Assembly: GCA_040385875.1 (NCBI GenBank)
Contig: JAZKGO010000127.1
Coordinates: 1-54,696, forward strand
Source: JANMZR01 sp040385875
Lineage (GTDB): Bacteria; Bacteroidota; Bacteroidia; Cytophagales; Spirosomataceae
Length of the DNA: 54,696 bases
Direction: 5' to 3'
Under the pieces are notes generated by a model that saw nothing but the letters and a program-made list of their open reading frames with translations, searched no databases and was not told the origin of the DNA. The first letter of the stretch is position 1; each line of letters opens with the position of its first letter. Of this stretch, positions 35,690-44,406 are shown in pieces. A program made the position numbers and the translations under genes.

Positions 35690-37174
35690 ATGCATAAAAG
35701 ATACGATGCGGTTTTGATTGGGGCGGGAATTATGTCAGCTACTTTGGCGATTTTGCTTAAGGAGCTTTTTCCCAAAATGAGCATCGGTATTTTTGAAAGA
35801 CTCGATAAGGTGGCGCCCGAAAGTTCAGATGCATGGAACAATGCCGGCACGGGACATTCGGCCTTTTGTGAGCTCAATTATACCCCATTGAAAGAAAGTG
35901 GAAAGATTGATATCAAAAAAGCAATCAAAATTGCGGACCAATTTGAAACTTCTAAACAGTTTTGGAGCTATTTGGTGGAGAAAGAGATCATTACGGATCC
36001 TTCGGCATTTATACATCAAGTGCCTCATATTTCATTTGTATGGGGTAGTGGAAATGTAGATTTTCTAAGAAAAAGGCATACGACCTTATGCAAAAATGCG
36101 CTTTTTAAGGGAATGAAATTTTCAGAGAATCCTAAAACCTTGAAAAGCTGGATGCCTTTGGTAATGGAGGGCAGAAATAAAAAGGAGCCATTGGCGGCCA
36201 CTTTTATGCAAAATGGAACGGATGTTAATTTCGGTGAATTGACCTCTCAATTGATTGATTATCTGGATCATAGTATTGAAGAGGTGGATGTATTTTTGAA
36301 TCATGAAGTGCAAGATTTGAAAAGAAATGAGACTGAAAAGTGGGAATTGGAAATTGAGGATTTGATGGGGAATCATACCCATCACATTTTCACCAAATTT
36401 GTATTTATTGGGGCGGGTGGGGCAGCTTTGCCTTTGTTGGAAAAATCTGATATTGAGGAAGCGGAAGGGTATGGCGGCTTTCCAATCAGTGGGCAATGGC
36501 TTCGTTGTAAAAATGAAGACATTATTCAACAACATGCCACCAAAGTATATGGCAAAGCAGCAGTTGGCTCACCACCGATGTCGGTGCCACATTTGGATAC
36601 CCGTATCATTAATGGTAAAAAGGAATTGTTATTTGGCCCTTTTGCAGGTTTTTCAACAAAATTCTTAAAAAAAGGTTCCTATTTAGACCTGCCGAAATCA
36701 ATTGAATTGAGTAATATTATTCCCATGATTTCGGCAGGGATCCACAATATTGGTTTGACAAAATACCTTATTGAACAAGTATTACAGTCTCCAGAAGATA
36801 GATTGACTGCATTGAAAGAATATTATCCATTGGCAAAAATGGAAGACTGGGAATTAATTATAGCTGGTCAAAGGGTCCAAGTAATCAAAAAAGATGAAGA
36901 GGAGGGAGGGGTATTAGAGTTCGGTACCGAACTGGTTACTTCCGCCGATGGTAGTTTGGCAGGTTTATTGGGAGCCTCACCAGGTGCCTCGACTGCTGTT
37001 TCTATTCTGTTAAATCTATTAAAAATAAGTTTCAAAAAGGAATTTAAATCGAAGGCATTTCAAGAAAAATTGACACTCATGATACCGAGTTATGGTAAGC
37101 ATGTGCTTGATAATGAGCTGTATGTCAAAAAAATGAGAAAACGAACAGAATCAATTTTGGGATTGAGAGAATAA
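35690..37174 (+). CDS. mqo: Malate:quinone oxidoreductase
   Basis: A membrane-associated FAD enzyme oxidising malate to oxaloacetate and passing electrons to quinone in the TCA cycle. 494 residues, the family norm. Signatures: YDAVLIGAGIMSATLA (FAD-binding Rossmann), ESSDAWNNAGTGHSAFCELNYTP, VFIGAGGAALPLLEKS, GYGGFPISGQWL, and the C-terminal LGASPGASTAVSI. The start codon follows the protease gene stop by 3 bases. Confidence 0.96.
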   Translation: MHKRYDAVLIGAGIMSATLAILLKELFPKMSIGIFERLDKVAPESSDAWNNAGTGHSAFCELNYTPLKESGKIDIKKAIKIADQFETSKQFWSYLVEKEIITDPSAFIHQVPHISFVWGSGNVDFLRKRHTTLCKNALFKGMKFSENPKTLKSWMPLVMEGRNKKEPLAATFMQNGTDVNFGELTSQLIDYLDHSIEEVDVFLNHEVQDLKRNETEKWELEIEDLMGNHTHHIFTKFVFIGAGGAALPLLEKSDIEEAEGYGGFPISGQWLRCKNEDIIQQHATKVYGKAAVGSPPMSVPHLDTRIINGKKELLFGPFAGFSTKFLKKGSYLDLPKSIELSNIIPMISAGIHNIGLTKYLIEQVLQSPEDRLTALKEYYPLAKMEDWELIIAGQRVQVIKKDEEEGGVLEFGTELVTSADGSLAGLLGASPGASTAVSILLNLLKISFKKEFKSKAFQEKLTLMIPSYGKHVLDNELYVKKMRKRTESILGLRE

Positions 37175-37201
37175 CTAGTTTCAATTAAAAAGAGAAATGT
37201 T

Positions 37202-38347
37202 TTACACCCTTTTCGCCAGTTTTTGAGCTTTCAAAGCCAATTCCATGGCCAAAAAACAATGATCTTGGCTCATAGCAGTCTCGGTGCGGTTGAGTACGTC
37301 ATCAACAAAAAGGTTACCATATGGTAGCGGCTCATTGTTGCAATCAAAATAAACAGTTTCTTTATGATTGGACATAAATAGATGGTTGCCACGATCATCT
37401 TTTGTAATGTCAATGTATTTTCTGATTTCAATAAAACCATCGGTGCCCAAAATAGTGAGGCGACCATCGCCCCAAGTTTTTAAGGAGTCAGGTGTGAACC
37501 AGTCAATTCGAAGATAGCCCATTCCTCCATTTCCTTTTAACATAGCATCTCCAAAATCTTGAAAATGTGGGTATTGAGGATGATTCAAATTGCCCACTTG
37601 TGAGGCAACAATTTCTGCTTTGGTGGAGCCAGTAAAATGTAAAAACTGATCAAATTGGTGCGAGCCAATATCGGTAATGATCCCGCCAAATTTTTTATCA
37701 TCAAAAAACCAGTCAGCCCTCGTTTTAAAGTTGGCTCTATGAGGCCCCAAACCAATGGTTTGTATCACTTTACCAATGGCCCCAGATTTTACTAATTCGG
37801 TTGCTTTGGTGGTAGCCCTATTTTCAAATCGCTCACTGTATAAAATTGAATAAATTCTGCCGGTCTGTTTTTGTACTTTCTTCACCTCTTCCAATTGCTC
37901 TAAAGTAGTGGCTCCCGGCTTATCCGACATAAAATCTTTGCCATGTAACATGGCTTTTATGCCGATAGAAGCACGCTCATTCAAGATGGCGGCACATAAT
38001 ATAAGTTGAATGGAGTTGTTTTCATAAATCTCCTCAGGAGAAGAAACCCTTTTGGTATTCGGAAATTTCACTAAAAAATCCTTTGCGAGTGAGTCTTCAA
38101 GCGAATAGAACGAAACCATTTCACCACCAGCAGCAATGGTAGTTGTTACCATCGAATTGATATGCCCGTGATTGAGACCAATTACACTAAATTTGATTCT
38201 GGGAACGGTATAAATTGTTGGTTTTGGCTTTTCAAAATATGATTTAGTGATTTTCATCTCCTTTTCAAAAATTGGTAATAAGCCAACACTGGACGCTTTT
38301 ATGGCTGAGTCTTTCAAAAACTTTCTTCTATCAAAAGTATCGGACAT
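37202..38347 (-). CDS. Gfo/Idh/MocA-family oxidoreductase with Tat-like signal
   Basis: 381 residues. The N-terminus MSDTFDRRKFLKDSAIKAS is a twin-arginine type signal (RRKFLK), so periplasmic export is likely. The Rossmann part begins near residue 50 (IKFSVIGLNHGHINSMV), followed by MSDKPGATTLEQLEEVKK with the family DKP motif and an oxidoreductase C-terminal domain (DIGSHQFDQFLHF). It probably acts on a sugar or sugar derivative; the substrate is not known. It is convergent with mqo and divergent from the lipoprotein. Confidence 0.9.
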   Translation of the reverse strand: MSDTFDRRKFLKDSAIKASSVGLLPIFEKEMKITKSYFEKPKPTIYTVPRIKFSVIGLNHGHINSMVTTTIAAGGEMVSFYSLEDSLAKDFLVKFPNTKRVSSPEEIYENNSIQLILCAAILNERASIGIKAMLHGKDFMSDKPGATTLEQLEEVKKVQKQTGRIYSILYSERFENRATTKATELVKSGAIGKVIQTIGLGPHRANFKTRADWFFDDKKFGGIITDIGSHQFDQFLHFTGSTKAEIVASQVGNLNHPQYPHFQDFGDAMLKGNGGMGYLRIDWFTPDSLKTWGDGRLTILGTDGFIEIRKYIDITKDDRGNHLFMSNHKETVYFDCNNEPLPYGNLFVDDVLNRTETAMSQDHCFLAMELALKAQKLAKRV

Positions 38348-38400
38348 TTTAATTGATTTTAGAGTAACGGGTAAAATAATATTTTGACATTGAATTTTAA

Positions 38401-38408
38401 CAAATATA
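38401..38408 (-). promoter_or_regulatory. Candidate -7 box (TATATTTG) for the oxidoreductase
   Basis: Matches TAnnTTTG on the minus strand, 54 bases before the start at 38347. No good -33 element was found. Confidence 0.4.
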
Positions 38409-38428
38409 TGATTTTAACGTCTAAACAG

Positions 38429-38436
38429 TATCTTTG
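38429..38436 (+). promoter_or_regulatory. Candidate -7 box (TATCTTTG) for the lipoprotein gene
   Basis: Matches TAnnTTTG on the plus strand. The leader to 38588 would be about 145 bases. No good -33 element was found. Confidence 0.4.
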
Positions 38437-38587
38437 TTTGTACTAAAAAAACTGAAAAATTATTTATGAAATACCCACGACCAAGTCTTTGAACACAAAC
38501 CATTGAATAGTATTTGGGCTTTGGCTTCGTCGAATCCGACAGTCGTCAGGATTTCCATTTAACCTTAAAAAAAACAATTATATACTT

Positions 38588-39046
38588 ATGAAAATACAAG
38601 TTGGAATTATTTTGATTGCCGCTACTCTATTGGCCTGTTCAGAAAAAACTGAAAATAATGAAGAAAAAAAACTGCCAATTGTAGGCACCTGGCAGCTTAT
38701 TTCGGGTACTCTCATTGAAAAAGGGGACACCACAGTGACCGATTACACCCAAAAAATTTCATTTATTAAAATTATCAATGATACTCATTTTGCTTTTTTG
38801 CAGCATGATTTAAATAAAGGGAAAGATTCAACAGCCGCTTTCTCAGCAGGAGGAGGCAGCTATTCATTAAAAGACAGTACTTATTTAGAGCATTTGGAAT
38901 ATTGCAACGCCCGTGATTGGGAAGGCAATGATTTCACCTTTACCATTACCATCAAAAATGATACGCTAGTGCAAAGCGGTATTGAAAAAGTGGAAGCTTC
39001 CGGTGTGAACAGATTAAATATTGAAAAATATGTAAGGGTAAAATAG
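38588..39046 (+). CDS. Lipocalin-like lipoprotein
   Basis: 152 residues with a lipobox (TLLAC, Cys17) and a beta-rich mature region beginning PIVGTWQLISG, a phrase typical of lipocalin-like small lipoproteins in Bacteroidota. No enzymatic motif. It ends 24 bases before the start of the OMP beta-barrel TonB receptor, so the two may be cotranscribed, but the family is too broad for a functional guess. Confidence 0.72.
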   Translation: MKIQVGIILIAATLLACSEKTENNEEKKLPIVGTWQLISGTLIEKGDTTVTDYTQKISFIKIINDTHFAFLQHDLNKGKDSTAAFSAGGGSYSLKDSTYLEHLEYCNARDWEGNDFTFTITIKNDTLVQSGIEKVEASGVNRLNIEKYVRVK

Positions 39047-39070
39047 AAGCCTTTATAAATAACTGACGGA

Positions 39071-41533
39071 ATGAAAATCTTTTTGGTCACTTTCCTTTTA
39101 TTGATTGAAGTGATTACCTCTTTTGCTCAAGTAAAAGTGACTGTACGTGGTTTGTTGCAAGATTCCCTAACCTCCGAACCTTTAAGTTTTGCAACTGTCA
39201 AAGTAGATGCTAAGGGTGCTAGTTCTCAAACAAAAGGTACCATTGCTGATGAAAAAGGAGTTTTTCAGTTTGTAGGCTTCAAAAAAGACAAGTATCTCAT
39301 TAAGGTGGAATACATTGGTTACCAATCCAAAATTATTGAAATAGGATTTGAAAAAAATGAACCAATTCTTGACTTGGGAGCGATAAACTTGGCCCCATTA
39401 AGTCAATTATTAGAGTCAGTAACAGTACTAGGTCTGAAACCTAATGTAGTGACTACCCTTGAAAAGCAAGTATTTAAATCAGAGCAATTTGAAGTGGCAA
39501 AAGGAGGGACAGCTACCGATGTTTTGAAAAATATTCCTTCTGTAATTGTAAATGCCGAAGGAGAAATATCAGTAAGAGGCTCCAAAGGGTTTTTGATTTT
39601 GGTAAACGGCAAACCCACTCAATTGGATGCGGCGACTATTTTGGCACAAATACCAGCGAATAGTATCGACAAAATTGAAATGATTACGGCACCCTCAGCC
39701 AAATATGATGCTGATGGAAAGGCAGGTATCATCAACATTGTTACCAAATCTGGTGCAACGGATGGTATTTCTATTACAGCCAATGCACAATTTGGCCTCC
39801 CAAGAATCAAAGAATATTTTAATGACAATGAACCAAAACGTCATGGAATTGATGCCATTCTAAATTATCGAAAAGGTAAATGGGATGCTTCGTTTTCAGC
39901 TAACTATCTTAAAAATGATATTGCAGGTAGGAGAGTGGGGAACGTAAATACCACAATTGGCTCAATATTTACGAGCTTTCCAAGTGAAGGAGAAAGAAGT
40001 TTTAAGAGAGATAATTATGGTTTTAGGGTCATTGTTTCCAATAAAATTAATCGATCAAATGAGATCTCTGCTGGATGGTATAGCGGGAGCCGAACCCAGT
40101 ATCGTACTGCAGACATTTATTATTTCAATAATACCAAAACGGATTTATTAACTAAGAAACAGATTGGTCAAAGCCAGTACTATAACCCCAATTTGGTGCT
40201 GAAGGAGGGCAATTTTAACGTATACAATCTAGATTATTCTCATACATTCAATAATAAGTCAAATTTGTCATTGTCAGGCCTCTATGAGAAAGCTGTTTTG
40301 TCTGGCTATACAAAAAACCGTAATCTCAATTTTAATAATTTTAAAGATACCCTTCAGTACACTTATAATACTGGGAATAATCCTTTGGATGCACTTCGCT
40401 TAAAAGCTGATTATGAAAAAACTATTGGCATCGGTAAGTTTTCCATGGGATATCAATTCAGAAATCAGACACAAAATGGAAGTTTTGTTTATTTTGAAAA
40501 AGCTGGCAACAATGAGCCTTTTACAATCAATGAAAGTTTTACGGCTGATATTGCTGTACTTAATCGAATTCATGCCTTCTATTCGCAATATGCAGGTGTT
40601 TACAAAAAACTAGAATTTGCCACTGGCTTGCGTTACGAAAATGCTTTTCGGGAATTTACCGACAACAAAGACTCAAAACCCAATATATTAAAACTTTCTA
40701 ATCTATTTCCTTCGGCTAATTTATTATTGGATATAGGAAGCAATTATAAATTGAAAGCAGCTTATAGCCGCAGAGTGCAGCGATCGACTAACAATGAACT
40801 GAATCCCTATCCTGAAAGAGAACATAGTGAAACTCTTGAGCAGGGCGACCCATCGATCAGACCAGAATTTGTGGGCATTTATGAATTGGGTATTACCAAA
40901 GAGAGCAAAAAATCATCTATTTATCTCAATTTTTATTCACAGCAGATTCGAGATATTATCAATCGAGTGAACAGTGTTTATAACGATACCATCTTGAATC
41001 GCATATTTACCAATGCAGGCAAAGCTCAATTAATAGGTTCCGAAATCGGGATTACATATTCGCCTTTCAAAAAGCTAAAAATATTTATGGGAGGTAATAT
41101 TTATAATTTGTCGATCAATGGGGCATTATTTGATAAAACAGTGAGTGTAAATACCAAAGGATGGGTGTATTCTGTTAATTCAAATATTAATTATCAGTTC
41201 ACTAACAGTTTTAGTTCACAGTTCAATTTGACCTATCTATCCGCACGAAAGACAGCACAGGGTGATGATTCTAGGTTTTATCAACCAAACTTATCAATTA
41301 AAAAATCTTTTCTAAACAACAAATTTACGACCACCGTACAATGGCAAAATATAGCTTTTGGTCAGATGGCTGTGAACCAACAGCGAATTACCACCTTCGG
41401 TAAAGATTTTTATACCACCACAAATTATATTCAAGAAAGCAATATTTTCTTAATTAATTTAAGCTATAGTTTTAACCAAACAAATAAAAAAACAAAGTTG
41501 CCATCAAGTGAATTTGGTGAGAGGGAATTTTGA
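39071..41533 (+). CDS. Outer-membrane beta-barrel family TonB-dependent receptor
   Basis: 820 residues: signal peptide (about 1-19), CarboxypepD_reg-like domain (about 22-105; VRGLLQDSLTSEPLSFATVK), plug (about 125-225; ATDVLKNIPSVIVNAEGEIS, VRGSKGFLILVNGKP, SIDKIEMITAPSAKYDADGK) and a C-terminal barrel of the OMP_b-brl_3 type. No SusD or DUF4249 gene is adjacent. Family members are often linked to peptide or metal uptake, but the ligand here is unknown. It ends close to a convergent glycosyltransferase gene. Confidence 0.92.
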   Translation: MKIFLVTFLLLIEVITSFAQVKVTVRGLLQDSLTSEPLSFATVKVDAKGASSQTKGTIADEKGVFQFVGFKKDKYLIKVEYIGYQSKIIEIGFEKNEPILDLGAINLAPLSQLLESVTVLGLKPNVVTTLEKQVFKSEQFEVAKGGTATDVLKNIPSVIVNAEGEISVRGSKGFLILVNGKPTQLDAATILAQIPANSIDKIEMITAPSAKYDADGKAGIINIVTKSGATDGISITANAQFGLPRIKEYFNDNEPKRHGIDAILNYRKGKWDASFSANYLKNDIAGRRVGNVNTTIGSIFTSFPSEGERSFKRDNYGFRVIVSNKINRSNEISAGWYSGSRTQYRTADIYYFNNTKTDLLTKKQIGQSQYYNPNLVLKEGNFNVYNLDYSHTFNNKSNLSLSGLYEKAVLSGYTKNRNLNFNNFKDTLQYTYNTGNNPLDALRLKADYEKTIGIGKFSMGYQFRNQTQNGSFVYFEKAGNNEPFTINESFTADIAVLNRIHAFYSQYAGVYKKLEFATGLRYENAFREFTDNKDSKPNILKLSNLFPSANLLLDIGSNYKLKAAYSRRVQRSTNNELNPYPEREHSETLEQGDPSIRPEFVGIYELGITKESKKSSIYLNFYSQQIRDIINRVNSVYNDTILNRIFTNAGKAQLIGSEIGITYSPFKKLKIFMGGNIYNLSINGALFDKTVSVNTKGWVYSVNSNINYQFTNSFSSQFNLTYLSARKTAQGDDSRFYQPNLSIKKSFLNNKFTTTVQWQNIAFGQMAVNQQRITTFGKDFYTTTNYIQESNIFLINLSYSFNQTNKKTKLPSSEFGEREF

Positions 41534-41568
41534 AATTAATCTATTTTAATAGACTAATTGTTTGCATT

Positions 41569-42765
41569 TCAATCAATTGATAATTTGTAGCTTTTCTTTT
41601 TGAATACCTCTTTGAGCAACCTTACAACCGAATAGTTGGGCTTTGAAATTGGATTATTAACTACTTTTTTGTGTTTGCTATTTTCTAAAACGGTCAGAAT
41701 ATTTTCTAAAAACAAGTTTTCAGCATTTCTTTCCCATTCCACAAATTGCTCTGTTTTATCGATATGGCTAGGTAAATATTTAATTAATCTATTGATTTTA
41801 AATGATTTACAATAAATTCCAGCTCCAGCCTTTTCTCCGTCATGGGCATTGATTCGCTGTTCAATATGATTTTTTACGGGCACCATCATCACGGGCTTGC
41901 CCATGTACATCGCCTCACAAACCGACTCAAAGCCCGCCGTACATACTAAAGCCTCACATTGAGCCATTTTGTCTAAAAAATGGTCGGAATCAATCTGATG
42001 AATAAAAAAATTATCATTGAATTGAAGACTGCTTTTCAAACTTTTTTTATCAATGAAACAGTGAATAGTTTGATGATTGTTTTTTGAATGCCAGTCAATT
42101 AGATCTTCCACAATTTTGTGATGTGTTACATAGGCCAATATAAATTTTTCGTTTTCAATAAATTTTTCTTTGACCTGTTTTCTCAAAAGCGGAGGAACTA
42201 CATTGATGTTTTCTTTATCGTCATTTGGCAAAGGGTAGAAAGAGAGCGCAAGCTTTTTCGCTGCACCAATGGCGGTCATTCTAGTATTCAGCTGAAGTAA
42301 ATATCTGTCAAATTTTTTATTTTTGATATTGATAAAATGGTTGTGCAAAAGCAAGTATTGGTGACCAACACAAATAATGGGAATAGTGGGCCGGTAAAAG
42401 AAATTATAAAAACCAGCGGCCATTTCATAGAAATTAATAATGATATCAGGCTCATATTGGCTTACCACTTGATGCACTTTATCCGCATTTTTGAAAAACT
42501 GCTTAGCTTTTATAGTTTGCGAAAGTATTGTTCTGAGCATATTAGGTGCCTTTCCTTTGCCATAAAATAAGGAAGGGCTTTCAAAAGTAATTATTGGCGC
42601 ATCAATGGCTTGGGTGTAAAAATTAGGAATTTTTCGACCGTTTGCCACCCCAACCATAGTGGCCACTACTTCATGCCCGTTTTCAATAAGCATTTCATAT
42701 AAAGCAATGGCTTGTGTCATATGCCCTTTGCCTTCCCCTTGAACGATAAATAAAAAATTGGCCAT
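41569..42765 (-). CDS. MJ1255/VC2487-type glycosyltransferase
   Basis: 398 residues of GT-B fold without a signal peptide. The N-terminal segment FLFIVQGEGKGHMTQAIAL (residues 4-22) and the C-terminal donor-site segment VCTAGFESVCEAMYMGKP match the GT28/GT1-like MJ1255/VC2487 glycosyltransferases. The preceding phosphoesterase gene ends 6 bases before its start, so the two are one unit. An acceptor lipid is likely given such partners, but that is inference. Confidence 0.82.
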   Translation of the reverse strand: MANFLFIVQGEGKGHMTQAIALYEMLIENGHEVVATMVGVANGRKIPNFYTQAIDAPIITFESPSLFYGKGKAPNMLRTILSQTIKAKQFFKNADKVHQVVSQYEPDIIINFYEMAAGFYNFFYRPTIPIICVGHQYLLLHNHFINIKNKKFDRYLLQLNTRMTAIGAAKKLALSFYPLPNDDKENINVVPPLLRKQVKEKFIENEKFILAYVTHHKIVEDLIDWHSKNNHQTIHCFIDKKSLKSSLQFNDNFFIHQIDSDHFLDKMAQCEALVCTAGFESVCEAMYMGKPVMMVPVKNHIEQRINAHDGEKAGAGIYCKSFKINRLIKYLPSHIDKTEQFVEWERNAENLFLENILTVLENSKHKKVVNNPISKPNYSVVRLLKEVFKKKSYKLSID

Positions 42766-42771
42766 AAGTAT

Positions 42772-43584
42772 CTAATTGTCAATAGGTTGATTCAAAATAT
42801 TTTCAATTTTATTTAGAAAAGGAATCGGATTATGATACTTAATTTCCCATTCGCCAGCATGATTTTCAACCAATGCACTCAGGGTTTCTACCCAATCACC
42901 AGAGTTCATATAAGTAATTCCGTTTATTAGTTTGATGGCAGGTTGATGAATATGCCCACAGATAATGCCATCACAATTTTTGGCGATGGCCAATTCACTT
43001 AATTTTACCTCAAAATCAGAGACATAAGAAACGGCCATTTTTACTTTTTGCTTAATTAATTGAGAAAGTGAGAAATAGGGCAGCCCTCTTCTAATTCTAT
43101 TTTGGTTGTAAAGTTTATTGATAGATAGTAGGATAGTATAACCAAAATCGCCTAAATAGGCCAACCATTTCATGTTTGAGGTGATACTATCGAAAATATC
43201 ACCATGGGTAACAAAGTATTTTTTTTTGTTCGACTCTAATATAAAGTCCCTTTGAATTCTAAAGCCATGCCCGATATTTATCGGAATTACTTGGTCTAAA
43301 AAATCGTCATGATTGCCTCTTAAGTAGATAACTTTTGTTTTGTTTTTACCAATAATTTTTAAAATTTTTCTAAAAAAATTGGTGTGTTTTTTATGCCAAA
43401 TGCCTTTCTTTCTCAACTGCCAACCATCGATGATGTCGCCATTGAGAATTAATAATTCACAACTAAATTGGGTTAAAAATTCAACCACTTCTTCGGCTTT
43501 TGAACCAGAAGTTCCCAGATGGAGATCTGAAATAATGATTGTTTTATAGGAATATCTATTCAAAAACGCTAAATTTTTAAACAA
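42772..43584 (-). CDS. LpxH-like metallophosphoesterase
   Basis: 270 residues, calcineurin-like: ISDLHLGTSG (D, H), LNGDIIDGW (D), YLRGNHDDF (N, H), FVTHGD (H) and ICGHIHQP (H-x-H). It resembles UDP-2,3-diacylglucosamine diphosphatase-like proteins but differs from the LpxH at 8220-8996, for example in the LNGDIIDGWQLR motif. The start is unsure: TTG at 43584 is the longest, with another TTG at 43560, and no ATG precedes the SDLHLG motif. It is coupled to the glycosyltransferase. Confidence 0.82.
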   Translation of the reverse strand: MFKNLAFLNRYSYKTIIISDLHLGTSGSKAEEVVEFLTQFSCELLILNGDIIDGWQLRKKGIWHKKHTNFFRKILKIIGKNKTKVIYLRGNHDDFLDQVIPINIGHGFRIQRDFILESNKKKYFVTHGDIFDSITSNMKWLAYLGDFGYTILLSINKLYNQNRIRRGLPYFSLSQLIKQKVKMAVSYVSDFEVKLSELAIAKNCDGIICGHIHQPAIKLINGITYMNSGDWVETLSALVENHAGEWEIKYHNPIPFLNKIENILNQPIDN

Positions 43585-43710
43585 AATAAAGCATTGAATA
43601 TTACCCTATTATGAAGGGAACATTATTAAATGAATAACTTAATGGTTTTTGAAATAGAATTAAAGGCTATGTTAAGGTTCGATTAATTGGGGTATAGTTT
43701 TTTAATATTC

Positions 43711-44355
43711 TTATTTTTTGATTTCAAAATTTTTAAATCCCTTTATTTCTTTTATGTTTCCGCTTATCGGGATAATTGTTACATCTGTTTGATTTTCAGC
43801 TACATAGAAAATATAACTACTATTTTGACCGATAATCTTTACATGCTTTTCGGTATTATCATTAGAGACAATTATATGGCTTAATTTTATTTCTCCTGTT
43901 TCAATTTTACTTTTAAGACTCATTCCTGATCCAATTTTAATTCCTAAAAACATCAATGTAAAAAAAGTAAAAACCAATGTAAATAAGCTCTTCCCTTCTT
44001 TTAAAGAAGCATACCCTTTGTCTGCTTTTTCAATGTCTATGATGGTTTTTCGATACCAAGATTTGTCTCTGTTTTTTTGATGGAAGCTGGGTAAAAACTT
44101 GGCATAAAAGAAATAGATGGCTATAATCATCACAATTACCGCAATTAACAATCTGATATCATTTGTTAAAGTATTGATCGGTGCCATTATAATGTCTGAT
44201 AAAGAGGAGTATGGCAAGATGTTGATATTGAAGAACCTATAATAAATCACATCGCTCAATATGCCTAAAATAATCAAATAGATATAACCAATAGATAGGT
44301 ACTCCTGCAGTCCGTATGGGTTCTTTTCTAAGAAACTTTGTGAATCCTTTTGCAT
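43711..44355 (-). CDS. Membrane protein of unknown function
   Basis: 214 residues, three predicted helices (about 19-40, 68-87 and 124-144) and a beta-rich C-terminal tail (IIVSNDNTEKHVKIIGQNSS, then YIFYVAENQTDVTIIPISG), probably outside the membrane. A charged loop (KNRDKSWYRKTIIDIEKADKG) separates helices 2 and 3. I recognise no family. It lies 51 bases after the acyl-CoA oxidase-like gene on the same strand, but relation to it is not evident. Confidence 0.6.
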   Translation of the reverse strand: MQKDSQSFLEKNPYGLQEYLSIGYIYLIILGILSDVIYYRFFNINILPYSSLSDIIMAPINTLTNDIRLLIAVIVMIIAIYFFYAKFLPSFHQKNRDKSWYRKTIIDIEKADKGYASLKEGKSLFTLVFTFFTLMFLGIKIGSGMSLKSKIETGEIKLSHIIVSNDNTEKHVKIIGQNSSYIFYVAENQTDVTIIPISGNIKEIKGFKNFEIKK

Positions 44356-44406
44356 TGTTTAAAGATTTGTTTTTCAAATAATAGAAATCAAATGGCTAAT
44401 ATAAAT

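Noticed and set aside
38510..38560. Imperfect inverted text (aatcc/ggatt with gtcg repeats) upstream of the lipocalin-like gene
   Set aside because: The pairing is short and interrupted; it could be a fragment of a dispersed repeat, but support is too weak to list.
41536..41556. Near-palindrome between the OMP receptor and the glycosyltransferase
   Set aside because: Only A/T pairs with a mismatch and a two-base loop; it is unlikely to be a stable terminator.
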